Assembly (NCBI RefSeq): GCF_039538765.1
Contig: NZ_BAABCJ010000002.1
Coordinates: forward strand, 310,001-374,000
DNA from: Zhihengliuella alba
Lineage (GTDB): Bacteria > Actinomycetota > Actinomycetes > Actinomycetales > Micrococcaceae
Length of the DNA stretch: 64,000 nt
Direction: 5' to 3'
In this document: in pieces, positions 1 through 7,836 of the stretch
Layout of the letters: each line of letters starts with the position of its first letter
Numbering within the stretch: the stretch's first letter is position 1
Made by a program: the position numbers and the translations under genes
The notes under the pieces: generated by a model
The model's input: the letters and a program-made list of their open reading frames with translations, nothing else
Databases searched by the model: none
What the model was told of the DNA's origin: nothing

Positions 1-339
1 CAGCTTCGGGAGCGCGACGCCGAGTGGCATGTAGATTCTCGCCTTGATCCCGAGCGCCCGGGCCGCCTGGGCGACACCCTGGGCGTGGTTGCCGGCCGAC
101 GCGGCGACGACGCCGCGGGCCTTCTCTGCCTCGGAGAGCCGGGCCATCCGCACGTAGGCGCCGCGCACCTTGAAGGAGCCGGCCCGCTGGAGGTTCTCGC
201 ACTTGAGGAACACCTCGCCGCCGGTGAGCAGGCCGAGGGCCCGCGAGTGCTGGATGGGCGTCCGGTCCACCACGGCGTCGAGCAGTTCGGCCGCCGACTC
301 GACGTCGGCGAGGGACACGGGAAGGGTTTTCGTGGTCAT
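1..339 (-). CDS. ilvA: Threonine ammonia-lyase, N-terminal part (partial)
   Basis: PLP-dependent deamination of L-threonine to 2-oxobutanoate, the entry step to isoleucine or the threonine-degrading variant. Only the first 113 residues are present; the gene runs off the left edge. The fold II signature is clear: the Schiff-base lysine is Lys57 in GSFKVRGA, and the cofactor-phosphate loop SAGNHAQG is at residues 81-88. The ATG at 339 lies 8 bp after the stop of the upstream permease gene, so the two may be co-transcribed. The missing C-terminus (with or without an ACT regulatory domain) would decide between the biosynthetic and catabolic forms. Serine/threonine racemase-like relatives are a less likely alternative. 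Confidence 0.88.
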   Translation of the reverse strand, partial: MTTKTLPVSLADVESAAELLDAVVDRTPIQHSRALGLLTGGEVFLKCENLQRAGSFKVRGAYVRMARLSEAEKARGVVAASAGNHAQGVAQAARALGIKARIYMPLGVALPKL

Positions 340-347
340 CGTGTCTT

Positions 348-1580
348 TCACTTGGTCTGGGGCCCGTGCGGGCCGGGGGCGAAGCCGTCCGGCTCCTCCC
401 CGTCGGTGTCTGGTGGGGCCGGCGCGTCGGAGGTGTACGACGTCGTTGCCGCGGGCCGCGCTTGAGCGGCCACGAGCCCGGTGGGTGCGGGGGCGACGGT
501 GGGGTCGGTCTCCCACGCCCGCTCCGCGAGGTACTTCACGACCGTGTTGGTGATGGCCAGCAGCGGCACGGCGAAGAGGGCGCCCGCGATCCCGGCCAGC
601 ATCGATCCGCCCGCCACGGCGAGGACGACGGCCAGCGGGTGCAGGCTCACGGCCTTGCCCATGACCAGCGGCTGGAGGATGTGGGATTCGGCCTGCTGGA
701 CGGCCAGCACCACGATCAGCATGATCAGCGCGTTGACCCACCCGTTGGCCACGAGGGCCAGGAGCACGGCAACCGTGCCCGTCACCAGGGCGCCAAGGAC
801 CGGGATGAACGAGCCGAGGAAGACGAGCACGCTCAGCGGCAGCGCCAACGGCACGCCGAGGATCACCGCGCCGAGGCCGATGCCGACGGCGTCGATGAAG
901 GCGACGAAGAGCTGGACGCGGACGTAGTTCACGAGGCTGCGCCAGCCGCGCCGCCCCGCACCGTCGAGTGGGAGCCGCGCGGCGCGCGGCATCAGGCGGA
1001 CGAGGAAGGCCCAGATCCCCCGGCCGTCGAGCAGGAAGAAGATCGCGGCGAAGAGGGTGAGCAGCATGCCGGCGAGGATGTGCCCCAGCGTGCTGCCCCA
1101 GGACACGGCCTCGGAGAGGATCTGGGAGCTGTTGTTCTGGAGCTGCTCGATCGCCTCGTTGGACAGTGAGGCGAGGTCCTCGTTGCTGATCGGCAGCGGC
1201 CCGCTGAAGATCCACCGCTCCACCTCGGCCAGACCGGCGACGGCCTGGGCCCAGAGCTGCTCGAACCCGTTGACGATCGTCTTGCCGACCAGCGAGATGA
1301 CCGCCGAGAGGGCGGTGATGGAGCCGATCAGGACCAGCCCCACCGCCAGGCCGCGCGGCACGCGCCAGCGCTGCAGGACGGTGACGATCGGGCCGAGGAG
1401 GCCGGAGAGGAGCGCGGCGATCATCAGCGGGATGATCAGGAGGGAGACGTGGCCGAGCAGCCACACGAGCAGTCCCGCGGTGGCGACGATGATCGCGATG
1501 CGCCAGGCCCAGGCGGAGGCCACGCGCACGCCGTAGGGAACCGACTCGACGGCGTCGCGCGTGGGAGGCGCTAGAGCCAC
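348..1580 (-). CDS. AI-2E family transporter (PerM-like permease)
   Basis: Integral membrane protein of about 410 residues with roughly eight hydrophobic segments, a large soluble stretch after the third segment (rich in N, Q, S and E), and the family-typical run VQQAESHILQPLVMGKAV near residue 310. Members are called AI-2 exporters by homology, but the real substrate of most is unknown. The C-terminal 50 residues are polar, proline-rich and probably disordered. The GTG at 1580 overlaps the stop of the epimerase gene by 10 bp, which suggests translational coupling. Internal GTG codons at 1529 and 1523 are alternative starts. A much longer reading frame extends upstream to 2327, but it runs through the epimerase gene in another frame and is not real. 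Confidence 0.8.
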   Translation of the reverse strand: MALAPPTRDAVESVPYGVRVASAWAWRIAIIVATAGLLVWLLGHVSLLIIPLMIAALLSGLLGPIVTVLQRWRVPRGLAVGLVLIGSITALSAVISLVGKTIVNGFEQLWAQAVAGLAEVERWIFSGPLPISNEDLASLSNEAIEQLQNNSSQILSEAVSWGSTLGHILAGMLLTLFAAIFFLLDGRGIWAFLVRLMPRAARLPLDGAGRRGWRSLVNYVRVQLFVAFIDAVGIGLGAVILGVPLALPLSVLVFLGSFIPVLGALVTGTVAVLLALVANGWVNALIMLIVVLAVQQAESHILQPLVMGKAVSLHPLAVVLAVAGGSMLAGIAGALFAVPLLAITNTVVKYLAERAWETDPTVAPAPTGLVAAQARPAATTSYTSDAPAPPDTDGEEPDGFAPGPHGPQTK

Positions 1581-2518
1581 GAGGTGATGCCCCACTCGAT
1601 CGAGAGCTCCTCGCCGGGGGCCAGCCAGAGCAGGCCCTCGCCGGTGTTGAAGGCGTCGGCCGGGGCCGTCATGGGCTCGATCGCCACCACGGCCTCCCGG
1701 TCCGGGAAGAGGTCCGTCACGAAGATATGCACGTACCGGCATGAATCGTCGGCCCACAGCTCCACGGCCCGGCCGTCCGGGGCGTCCAGGCGGTGGTGGT
1801 ACCGACCGTCGTCCGCCGGCTCGAGGGCCGCGAACGCCGTGTCCGTGCGCAGCCCCGCGAGGCGGCGGCCGCGACGGAAGTCGAGCTCCTCGCCGACGGG
1901 CTCGATCCCCGTGGGGATCTTCCGGTCGTCGACGGGCAGGTACTGGCCCGCCGTGGTCGTCAGGGTCAGCTCGTCGGTGGGGACGTCGCCGACGCGGAGA
2001 TAGGGGTGGGCCCCGAGGGCGACCGGCGCGGCACCGCCCGCCGCGGCGGCACCCGACGCGCCGTGGTGGACCAGCGTCTGGGCGACGCTCAGCTGACCGT
2101 CGTCGTCCAGGGCGTAGCGGACGCGGTGGGTCATCCGGTATCCGTAGCCGTGCTGCGGGTAGATCTCGGCGCTCAGGGTGACGGACGCGTCCGTCTGCTC
2201 CTGCGCCGTGTAGCCGGCGTTGCGCAGCAGCCCGTGGATGGAGTTGCCGGTGGCCGGCTCGGTGATGTCCAGCTGCTGCGTCCGGCCGTCGAGCTGCCAC
2301 TGCGCCCCGGCGATGCGGTTGGGCCACGGGGCCAGCAGGATGCCGCAGCCCAGGGGCGGGACCGTGTCCGCCTCGAAGGTCTCGGTGAGCTGGACGCCGT
2401 CGCGCTCGTAGGAGCGCAGGGCCCCGGCGAGGGCGGCGATGGTGGCCTCGGCTCCCCCCGCCCGCAGGACGAACTGCTCGCCGCTGAGGCGGCCGGACGA
2501 GTATTCGCGGTCGTTCAT
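1571..2518 (-). CDS. Aldose 1-epimerase family protein
   Basis: Predicted mutarotase of the GalM/YeaD superfamily that interconverts alpha and beta anomers of aldoses in the cytoplasm. The 315 residues cover the whole beta-sandwich fold. Candidate catalytic residues are His95 in NSIHGLLRN, His171 in LGAHPYL (general acid), and Glu281 in AIEPMTAP (general base). The sugar-binding Arg in PWPNRIAG is at residue 68. The ATG at 2518 starts the frame. The AI-2E-family permease follows with a 10 bp overlap, so the two are probably one transcript. The substrate sugar cannot be read from the sequence. Confidence 0.82.
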   Translation of the reverse strand: MNDREYSSGRLSGEQFVLRAGGAEATIAALAGALRSYERDGVQLTETFEADTVPPLGCGILLAPWPNRIAGAQWQLDGRTQQLDITEPATGNSIHGLLRNAGYTAQEQTDASVTLSAEIYPQHGYGYRMTHRVRYALDDDGQLSVAQTLVHHGASGAAAAGGAAPVALGAHPYLRVGDVPTDELTLTTTAGQYLPVDDRKIPTGIEPVGEELDFRRGRRLAGLRTDTAFAALEPADDGRYHHRLDAPDGRAVELWADDSCRYVHIFVTDLFPDREAVVAIEPMTAPADAFNTGEGLLWLAPGEELSIEWGITSWL

Positions 2519-2588
2519 GGCTCCACGTTAGCGTTCAACGGCGAGCCTGCGGAATACATGACACTCCCGGAATGCGTGGCGCACGAAA

Positions 2589-2630
2589 CGGCGCCCCACC
2601 AGCGGTTTCGAAACCGCCGGCGGGGCGCCG
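2589..2630 (-). terminator. Hairpin after the Bax-inhibitor-like gene
   Basis: The outer arms CGGCGCCCC (2589-2597) and GGGGCGCCG (2622-2630) pair perfectly and enclose a second palindrome, GCGGTTTCGAAACCGC. It lies 31 bp beyond the stop of the minus-strand gene ending at 2661. There is no U-tract, as is usual for terminators in this window. Confidence 0.65.
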
Positions 2631-2660
2631 TGGATGCTCTGGAGCGAATGGGTCCGGCGG

Positions 2661-3473
2661 CTACTCGTCGCCGCGGAGGATGGCGATGATGCGCAGGATC
2701 TCCACGTAGAGCCAGACCATCGTGACGGTCAGCCCGAAGGCGGCCGACCAGGAGTACTTGGCCGGGGCGCCCTGGCGGACGCCCTGCTCGATCGAGGTGA
2801 AGTCCAGGACCAGCGCGTACGTGGCCAGCAGCACGGCGAGGGCGCCGATGGCCAGTCCGAGCCAGCCCGAGCGCAGGCCGAACATGCCGTCGACGGCACC
2901 GAACATCATGAGGCCGAAGTTCACGAGGGAGAACACCAGGTAGGCGCCCATCGCGATCATGAACATGCGGGTCATCTTCGGGGTGGCGCGGTACTTGCCC
3001 GAGCGGTAGAGGACCAGCGTCACGGCGAAGACGGAGAACGTGGCCGCGACGGCCTGGATGGCCGCGCCGGGGTACATGCCGTCGATGACGCCGGAGAGAC
3101 CGCCGAGGAACAGGCCCTCCGCCAGCGCGTAGAGCATGATCAGGACGGGCGACGGTTCCTTCTTGAAGGCGTTCACCAGGCCCAGGACCAGCCCGGCGAT
3201 GACGCCGATCAGCATCAGGCCGGGAAGCTGCCAGCCGACGACGGCGCCGGCGAGGACGCCGATGAAGCAGAAGATCGTCTTGTTGATGACGTCGCCGTAG
3301 GTCATCCGGCCGGTCTCGGCCGGGCCCGCGGCGGGCCGGTTGTAGAGGTCCTGCAGCTGGTCGACGCTCATGCCCTGCGCCTGGTGTGCGTCGACCGCCG
3401 CGCCGTTGCCGGCGCGGCCGGTCTGCTCGCGGTAGTTGCGCGAGTTGAAGACTGGGTTACCCCCGAGTGCCAT
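2661..3473 (-). CDS. Bax inhibitor-1/YccA family membrane protein
   Basis: A 270-residue protein with a polar N-terminal segment of about 65 residues followed by seven hydrophobic segments. It ends in a short charged tail (ILRGDE). The overall pattern, including the aspartate-containing segment ALVLDFTSIEQGV near the sixth helix, matches the actinobacterial YccA-like branch of the Bax inhibitor-1 (TMBIM) family, whose members can form pH-sensitive calcium leak channels. The bacterial role is not established. The ATG at 3473 has a strong Shine-Dalgarno GAGGAG 8 nt upstream. It sits alone between two hairpin terminators and so is probably monocistronic. Confidence 0.85.
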   Translation of the reverse strand: MALGGNPVFNSRNYREQTGRAGNGAAVDAHQAQGMSVDQLQDLYNRPAAGPAETGRMTYGDVINKTIFCFIGVLAGAVVGWQLPGLMLIGVIAGLVLGLVNAFKKEPSPVLIMLYALAEGLFLGGLSGVIDGMYPGAAIQAVAATFSVFAVTLVLYRSGKYRATPKMTRMFMIAMGAYLVFSLVNFGLMMFGAVDGMFGLRSGWLGLAIGALAVLLATYALVLDFTSIEQGVRQGAPAKYSWSAAFGLTVTMVWLYVEILRIIAILRGDE

Positions 3474-3614
3474 GAGTTGTCTCCTCGAAATTGGCCGGCG
3501 CGCATGGTGCGCGTCACTGCTGTCTACTCTACCGGGTACAACGCTCCGCGGTGTCTGGGAGTTCCCCGGTCAGACGGTCTCCCGGCCGGCCAGGATGCGC
3601 CGTCCCGGAGACGC

Positions 3615-3662
3615 CGAACGCCCCAGCCGGCTCCGGTGGTCCGGAGCCGGCTGGGGCGTTCG
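3615..3662 (-). terminator. Perfect 22-bp hairpin after tRNA-Leu
   Basis: Two 22-nt arms (3615-3636 and 3641-3662) are perfectly complementary around the tetraloop TGGT. The hairpin lies 5 bp downstream of the 3' end of the minus-strand tRNA gene and very probably ends its transcript. No U-run follows. Confidence 0.8.
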
Positions 3663-3667
3663 CGGGG

Positions 3668-3741
3668 TACCCCCTGTGGGACTCGAACCCACAACACAGA
3701 GATTTTAAGTCTCCTGCCTCTGCCAATTGGGCCAAGGGGGC
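3668..3741 (-). tRNA. tRNA-Leu (anticodon UAA), short variable loop
   Basis: A complete cloverleaf can be drawn on the minus strand. The acceptor GCCCCCT pairs with AGGGGGT (with one G-U pair), the anticodon stem GGAGA/TCTCT carries the loop CTTAAAA, and the T-arm contains GGTTCGAGTCC. The anticodon is TAA, reading UUA (Leu). The discriminator base is A73 and the CCA end is not encoded. The length is 74 nt with a variable region of only about 5 nt (GTGTT), whereas bacterial leucine tRNAs normally have a long variable arm. UUA should be a very rare codon in this GC-rich genome. The identity rests on the anticodon and the discriminator base. Confidence 0.88.
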
Positions 3742-3794
3742 AGCCCGTTCAGTTTACCGGCTCCGCGGGGCGGTCCGGCCGGGCGGGGAGGCGC

Positions 3795-5180
3795 CTACTT
3801 GGCGGCCTCCTCCTTCTTCTTCGGGGTCGCGGCCTCCACGAAGGCGGCCCGCGGGTCCTGCAGACCCTCGATGCGGGTGGTGTCGCTGTTGAAGAACAGG
3901 GACGAGAACCAGTCGCCGACCACGCGGAACTTGCGCTCGAAGGTCGGCATCGCCATGCCGTGGTAGCCGCGGTGGGCGACCCACGCCGGGGCTCCCTTGA
4001 GCTTGACGCCCATGACCTTGGCGACGCCCTTCCAGGAGCCGAAGCCCGCGACGGCGCCGAGGTTCTTGTGCTTGTACGGCTTGATGGAGCCGACGCCGTA
4101 GCGGTGCGCGTAGAGGTTCTTCGCGAGGAGCTTCGCCTGGCGCACGGCGTGCTGCGCGTTCGGGACGCAGGTGCCGTCCGGCAGGCCGCCGGTGACGTCC
4201 GGGACGGCCGAGATGTCGCCGGCGGCCCACGCGCCGTCGATGACCTCGGTGCGATCCTCGTTGGTCAGGCGCAGGTCCTGGCCGGTCACGAGGCGGCCGC
4301 GCTGCTCGACCACGAAGTCGGTGGAGCGGACCATCGGGTTCGCCATGACGCCTGCGGTCCAGATGAGGGTGTCGGCGCCGAAGCTGCCGGCCGACGACTT
4401 GTCCTTCATGTCGGTCAGCTCGAGCAGGCCGTCCTCGGCCTTGGCCAGCGAGGTGTTCAGGAGGACCTCGATGCCGCGGGAGCGCATGTGGTCGACGACC
4501 CACTCGGCCTGCTCCTCGGTGACCTCGGGCATGATGCGGCCCATGGCCTCGACGAGCACGAAGCGGACCTCGTCCTGCGCGACGCGGTCGTTCTTCGCGA
4601 CGGCCTTGCGGACCATGTCCTCGAGCTCGGTGATGGCCTCGATGCCGGCGAACCCGCCGCCGACGACGACGAAGGTCAGAGCGCGGGCGCGCTCCTCGCC
4701 GGCGAGCATGGACGCGGTCTCGACGCGCTCGAGCGCCTGGTCGCGCAGCGCGACGGCCTCCTCGATGGTCTTGAGGCCGATGCCGGCCTCGGCCAGCCCC
4801 GGGATCGGGAACGTGCGGGTCACGGCGCCGGCCGCCATGACGACGTCCTGGTACTCCAGCTCGAAGGGCTCGCCCTCGGTGGGTGCGACGACGGCCTTGC
4901 GGTTGGCGTGGTCGACCGCCGTGACGCGGCCGGTGATCAGCTCGGCGTGGCGGAGGTGCGAGCGGTGGCTGACGATCGCGTGGCGCGGCTCGATCTGCCC
5001 GCCGGCGACCTCGGGGAGGAACGGCTGGTAGGTCATGTACGGCAGCGGGTCGACGACGGTGACGATGCCACCGTGGGCCTTGACCTTCTTCTGCAGGTTC
5101 ATGGCGACGTAGAGGCCGACGTAGCCACCGCCGACGACCAGGATGCGCGGGCGGTCCGAGAGCTGGAGAGTGTTAGGCAT
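3795..5180 (-). CDS. ndh: Type II NADH dehydrogenase (NDH-2)
   Basis: Non-proton-pumping NADH:menaquinone oxidoreductase at the cytoplasmic face of the membrane. The 461 residues carry two dinucleotide-binding folds, one for FAD at the N-terminus (VVGGGYVG, residues 15-22) and one for NADH near 171-180 (VVVGGGFAGI). The second FAD motif GAWAAGDISAVPD follows near residue 320. The C-terminus is amphipathic and lysine-rich without a clear transmembrane helix, as in other NDH-2 enzymes that bind the membrane peripherally. The ATG at 5180 sits 6 nt behind a -10 box and has no Shine-Dalgarno, so the mRNA is probably leaderless. An operator-like palindrome covers the -35 region (separate entry). 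Confidence 0.92.
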   Translation of the reverse strand: MPNTLQLSDRPRILVVGGGYVGLYVAMNLQKKVKAHGGIVTVVDPLPYMTYQPFLPEVAGGQIEPRHAIVSHRSHLRHAELITGRVTAVDHANRKAVVAPTEGEPFELEYQDVVMAAGAVTRTFPIPGLAEAGIGLKTIEEAVALRDQALERVETASMLAGEERARALTFVVVGGGFAGIEAITELEDMVRKAVAKNDRVAQDEVRFVLVEAMGRIMPEVTEEQAEWVVDHMRSRGIEVLLNTSLAKAEDGLLELTDMKDKSSAGSFGADTLIWTAGVMANPMVRSTDFVVEQRGRLVTGQDLRLTNEDRTEVIDGAWAAGDISAVPDVTGGLPDGTCVPNAQHAVRQAKLLAKNLYAHRYGVGSIKPYKHKNLGAVAGFGSWKGVAKVMGVKLKGAPAWVAHRGYHGMAMPTFERKFRVVGDWFSSLFFNSDTTRIEGLQDPRAAFVEAATPKKKEEAAK

Positions 5181-5186
5181 GACTCC

Positions 5187-5226
5187 AGCATAGCCCGGAT
5201 CGGCGCTCTTGTGAAAATCTTCACTA
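5187..5226 (-). promoter_or_regulatory. ndh promoter with Rex/CRP-like operator
   Basis: Reading toward ndh, TTCACA (5215-5210) and TATGCT (5192-5187) are separated by 17 nt, and the ATG follows 6 nt after the -10 box. The palindrome TTGTGAA-AATC-TTCACTA (5209-5226) overlaps the -35 box. It matches the Rex consensus TTGTGAA-N4-TTCACAA at 13 of 14 arm positions. It can also be read as a CRP/GlxR-type site, TGTGA-N6-TCACT. Binding at this position would block RNA polymerase. The regulator is inferred from motif memory only. Confidence 0.7.
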
Positions 5227-5246
5227 GCCCCGAGGTCAGGCGCCGG

Positions 5247-6791
5247 CTAGCCCCGCTCGGGAAGCTCGTCGAACGGGTCGTGGCCGTCCCGGCCCACGGT
5301 CCAGCGGCCGTCGATCAGGGCGCGATCGGCGTTCTGGGCGCCGCGGGCGGCCCGCCGTGCCCGGGTGAAGTGCACCCCGCCGGCGACGAGCACGCCCAGG
5401 GCGAGCACGCCGAAACCGACGACGACGACCGGGGCGATCACTGTGCCCGGCGGCTCCGGGGACACCGGCTCGACGGCGGCGATCGGCTCGCTCGTCGGCG
5501 CGGGCCCCTCGACGGCGCCGTCGGCGGCGGGGCTCGGGTCGGCGTCCGCGCGCCGGTGGACCCGGATCCACTCGGAGATGCTGCCCAGCGGGTTCTCCCC
5601 CACCGAGGGCAGGTCCGCCGTCAGCGCCTCGTCGGCGTCGAGGAGCCCGTAGCCGTAGAGGTTGTCGAAACCGGACGTGCCGGCGTCGTCGGCGGTCTTG
5701 AGGATCCGGTTGACCACGTCGGCGGCGCTGAGCTCGGGGTACTCCGCGCGGATCAGGGCCGCAACGCCGGAGACGAGCGGGGCTGCCCCGGAGGATCCGG
5801 ACCAGCTGGCGTAGCCTCCCCCGGGAAGGCCGCCGACGAGCGGATCGGCCGGCGCGGCGACGCCGATGGTGATGCCGCGGGTGGACGCGTCCCAACTGGC
5901 CTCGCCCGCCCGGTTGACGCCGGCGACGGTCAGGACGCCGGGGATGGTGGCGGGCGCGCCGACCTGCATCATGCCGCCGGAGCGATTGCCCGCGGCGGCC
6001 ACGACCACGACGTCGTTCTGCTCCGCGTAGCTGAAGGCATCGTCCCAGCTCTGCGGCCAGGACGTGCTCGTGGACCCGAGGGAGAGGTTGATGACCTGCG
6101 CGCCCTGGTCCACGGCCCAGCGCACGGCGCGCGGGATCTGCTGCTCGACCGTGACCCCGGAGGGGTTCTCCGAGCCGAGCCACAGCGAGGCGGTGAGCAG
6201 TTCCGCCTCGGGCGCGACCCCGATGATGCCGTCGGGGCCGGGGCCGGGCTCGGGGATCTCGATCGGCTCGGGCTCCGGTGGGGGCGTCGTCCCCTCCTCC
6301 TCGGCCGTCTTCTTCGCGGTCTCGTAGGCCGTCTTCTGCTGCTCCGCCTCCGCCTCGGCCTTGGCCACCGCGGTCTTGTTGTTCCCGTGCCCGGCGAGCA
6401 TGGTCGCCACGAGCGTCCCGTGCTCGGGCAGGGCGCCGATGGGCTCGGTCCCGTCCGGGGCGCCCGCCCCGGACGCGTCCATGCCGCCGACGACGTTGCC
6501 CGTCAGGTCCGGGTGCGAGGAGTCGACGCCGGTGTCGATCACCGCGACCTTGACCCCTTCGCCGTGGCTGACCTTCCAGGCCTCGGTGATGCCGTAGTCC
6601 TTCAGCCAGTACTGGTCCTCGCGCGGCTGGTCGGCGACGGCGGCCGGTCCGCCCAGCAGGGCGCCGGCGGCCACGACCACGGCGGCGACGAAGGAGGCGG
6701 CCGCGCGGCCGAGGCCCGCGGCGGGGCCTCCGGCCACGGCGGTGCGCCCCGTGCGTGCCGGCGTGGCGGGCGGTCGGGCAGCGGTCTCCAT
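5247..6791 (-). CDS. S8 family serine protease, membrane-anchored, mycosin-like
   Basis: Exported subtilisin-like protease of about 514 residues. It has an N-terminal signal/anchor segment (FVAAVVVAAGALLGG), the catalytic Asp in VAVIDTGVD, the His in EHGTLVATM, the oxyanion Asn in VVAAAGNRSG and the Ser in GSSGAAPLVSG. A Pro/Glu-rich linker and a single C-terminal helix (VIAPVVVVGFGVLALGVLV) with a basic cytoplasmic tail follow. This plan resembles mycosins of type VII secretion, but no ESX genes are nearby. Between the His and Ser motifs is a roughly 60-residue insertion that is first Ala/Glu/Lys-helical and then Pro-Glu-rich. I place the start at ATG 6791, behind AGGAGG; a GTG at 6842 overlapping the ppx stop is the alternative. 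A genuine housekeeping substrate is unknown. Confidence 0.82.
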   Translation of the reverse strand: METAARPPATPARTGRTAVAGGPAAGLGRAAASFVAAVVVAAGALLGGPAAVADQPREDQYWLKDYGITEAWKVSHGEGVKVAVIDTGVDSSHPDLTGNVVGGMDASGAGAPDGTEPIGALPEHGTLVATMLAGHGNNKTAVAKAEAEAEQQKTAYETAKKTAEEEGTTPPPEPEPIEIPEPGPGPDGIIGVAPEAELLTASLWLGSENPSGVTVEQQIPRAVRWAVDQGAQVINLSLGSTSTSWPQSWDDAFSYAEQNDVVVVAAAGNRSGGMMQVGAPATIPGVLTVAGVNRAGEASWDASTRGITIGVAAPADPLVGGLPGGGYASWSGSSGAAPLVSGVAALIRAEYPELSAADVVNRILKTADDAGTSGFDNLYGYGLLDADEALTADLPSVGENPLGSISEWIRVHRRADADPSPAADGAVEGPAPTSEPIAAVEPVSPEPPGTVIAPVVVVGFGVLALGVLVAGGVHFTRARRAARGAQNADRALIDGRWTVGRDGHDPFDELPERG

Positions 6792-6838
6792 GCATCCTCC
6801 TGGGGATCGCGGCGGAACGGTGGACTCGGTGGGGATCT

Positions 6839-7828
6839 TCACTCCGGCAGGGAGGCGGCGCTCTCGGCGACCAGGCGGTCCACCACGCTCAGCGCGATGC
6901 CGTCGAGGATATCGTGCTCGCTGGTGCCGGCCACGCCCACGCGGCCCTGGGTGACCTCGCCGAGGTGCTGCACCACCGTGCGCCAGATGAGCGCGCCGGC
7001 ACCGATGACGTCGACCCGCCCGGGGTGCATGTAGGGCAGGGTGGCGCGGCGCGCCCGGGGCAGCTCGAGGAGCTCAGTCGCGGCGGCCGCGACGACGCCG
7101 AGCGGGAGCGCGGCCCCATTGATCCGTTCCGGACGGTACTGGTCCAGGTCCAGGGCATGGGCGGTGATGGTCGTGATCGTCCCGGCGACGCCGATCACCC
7201 GGTCGACGGACGTCAGGTCCACCGTCCCCTGGACCTCGCGCAGGAATCGGTGCGCCTCGGCGGTCGCCGCCTCGACCTCCTCGGCCGTCGGCGGGTCCGA
7301 GCGCAGGAAGCGCTCGGTGAAGCGGACGCATCCCATGTCGGTGCTCAGCCCGGCGTCCACGCCGTCGGCGGTGCCGGCGACGAACTCGGTCGAGCCGCCG
7401 CCCAGGTCCACGACGAGCACGCGCTCGTCGTTCCGCGGCGGGTGGACGGATACCGCGCCGGCGAAGCTGAGGGTCGCCTCCTCGTCCCCGCTGACGACCT
7501 CGGGCTCGATGCCGAGGCGGTCGCGGACACCCTCGATGAAGACGTCCCGGTTGGCGGCGTCGCGGGTGGCGCTCGTGGCGACGAAGCGGACGGCGCCCGG
7601 CTCGACGCCGTGCCGCTGGACGAGGGCGGTGTACTCGTCGAGGGCGTCGAAGGTCCGCTCGAGGGCCTCCTCGGCGAATCGTCCCGTCGCGTCCACGCCC
7701 TGGCCGAGGCGGACGACCCGCATCTCCCGTTCCACGTCCTCGAGGCCGAGAACGCCGTCCTGCTCCACCGCGTCCGCGATGAGCAGACGGATGGAGTTGG
7801 TCCCGCAGTCGATGGCTGCAACGCGCAT
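6839..7828 (-). CDS. ppx: Ppx/GppA family exopolyphosphatase
   Basis: Predicted hydrolase that removes terminal phosphate from polyphosphate or converts pppGpp to ppGpp. The 329 residues are one ASKHA ATPase-fold module: phosphate loop 1 DCGTNSIRLLI at 7-17, the catalytic Glu region SGDEEATL near 113-120, and phosphate loop 2 DLGGGSTEF near 141-149. It lacks the C-terminal HD domain of E. coli Ppx, so it is the short actinobacterial form. The ATG at 7828 lies 8 bp after the DUF501 gene. Together with DUF501, the DivIC-like gene and eno it forms a minus-strand cluster conserved in Actinobacteria. Confidence 0.88.
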   Translation of the reverse strand: MRVAAIDCGTNSIRLLIADAVEQDGVLGLEDVEREMRVVRLGQGVDATGRFAEEALERTFDALDEYTALVQRHGVEPGAVRFVATSATRDAANRDVFIEGVRDRLGIEPEVVSGDEEATLSFAGAVSVHPPRNDERVLVVDLGGGSTEFVAGTADGVDAGLSTDMGCVRFTERFLRSDPPTAEEVEAATAEAHRFLREVQGTVDLTSVDRVIGVAGTITTITAHALDLDQYRPERINGAALPLGVVAAAATELLELPRARRATLPYMHPGRVDVIGAGALIWRTVVQHLGEVTQGRVGVAGTSEHDILDGIALSVVDRLVAESAASLPE

Positions 7829-7836
7829 GGTGTCTC

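Noticed and set aside
3529..3735. Short open frame over the tRNA and its terminator
   Set aside because: The tRNA cloverleaf and perfect hairpin explain this stretch; the peptide has no recognisable features.
2634..7034. A very long plus-strand open frame (over 1,400 codons)
   Set aside because: It lies antisense to the BI-1, ndh and S8 protease genes, which have clear homology. The translation is low-complexity (Gly/Asp/Arg/Val-rich) and is a GC-bias artefact.
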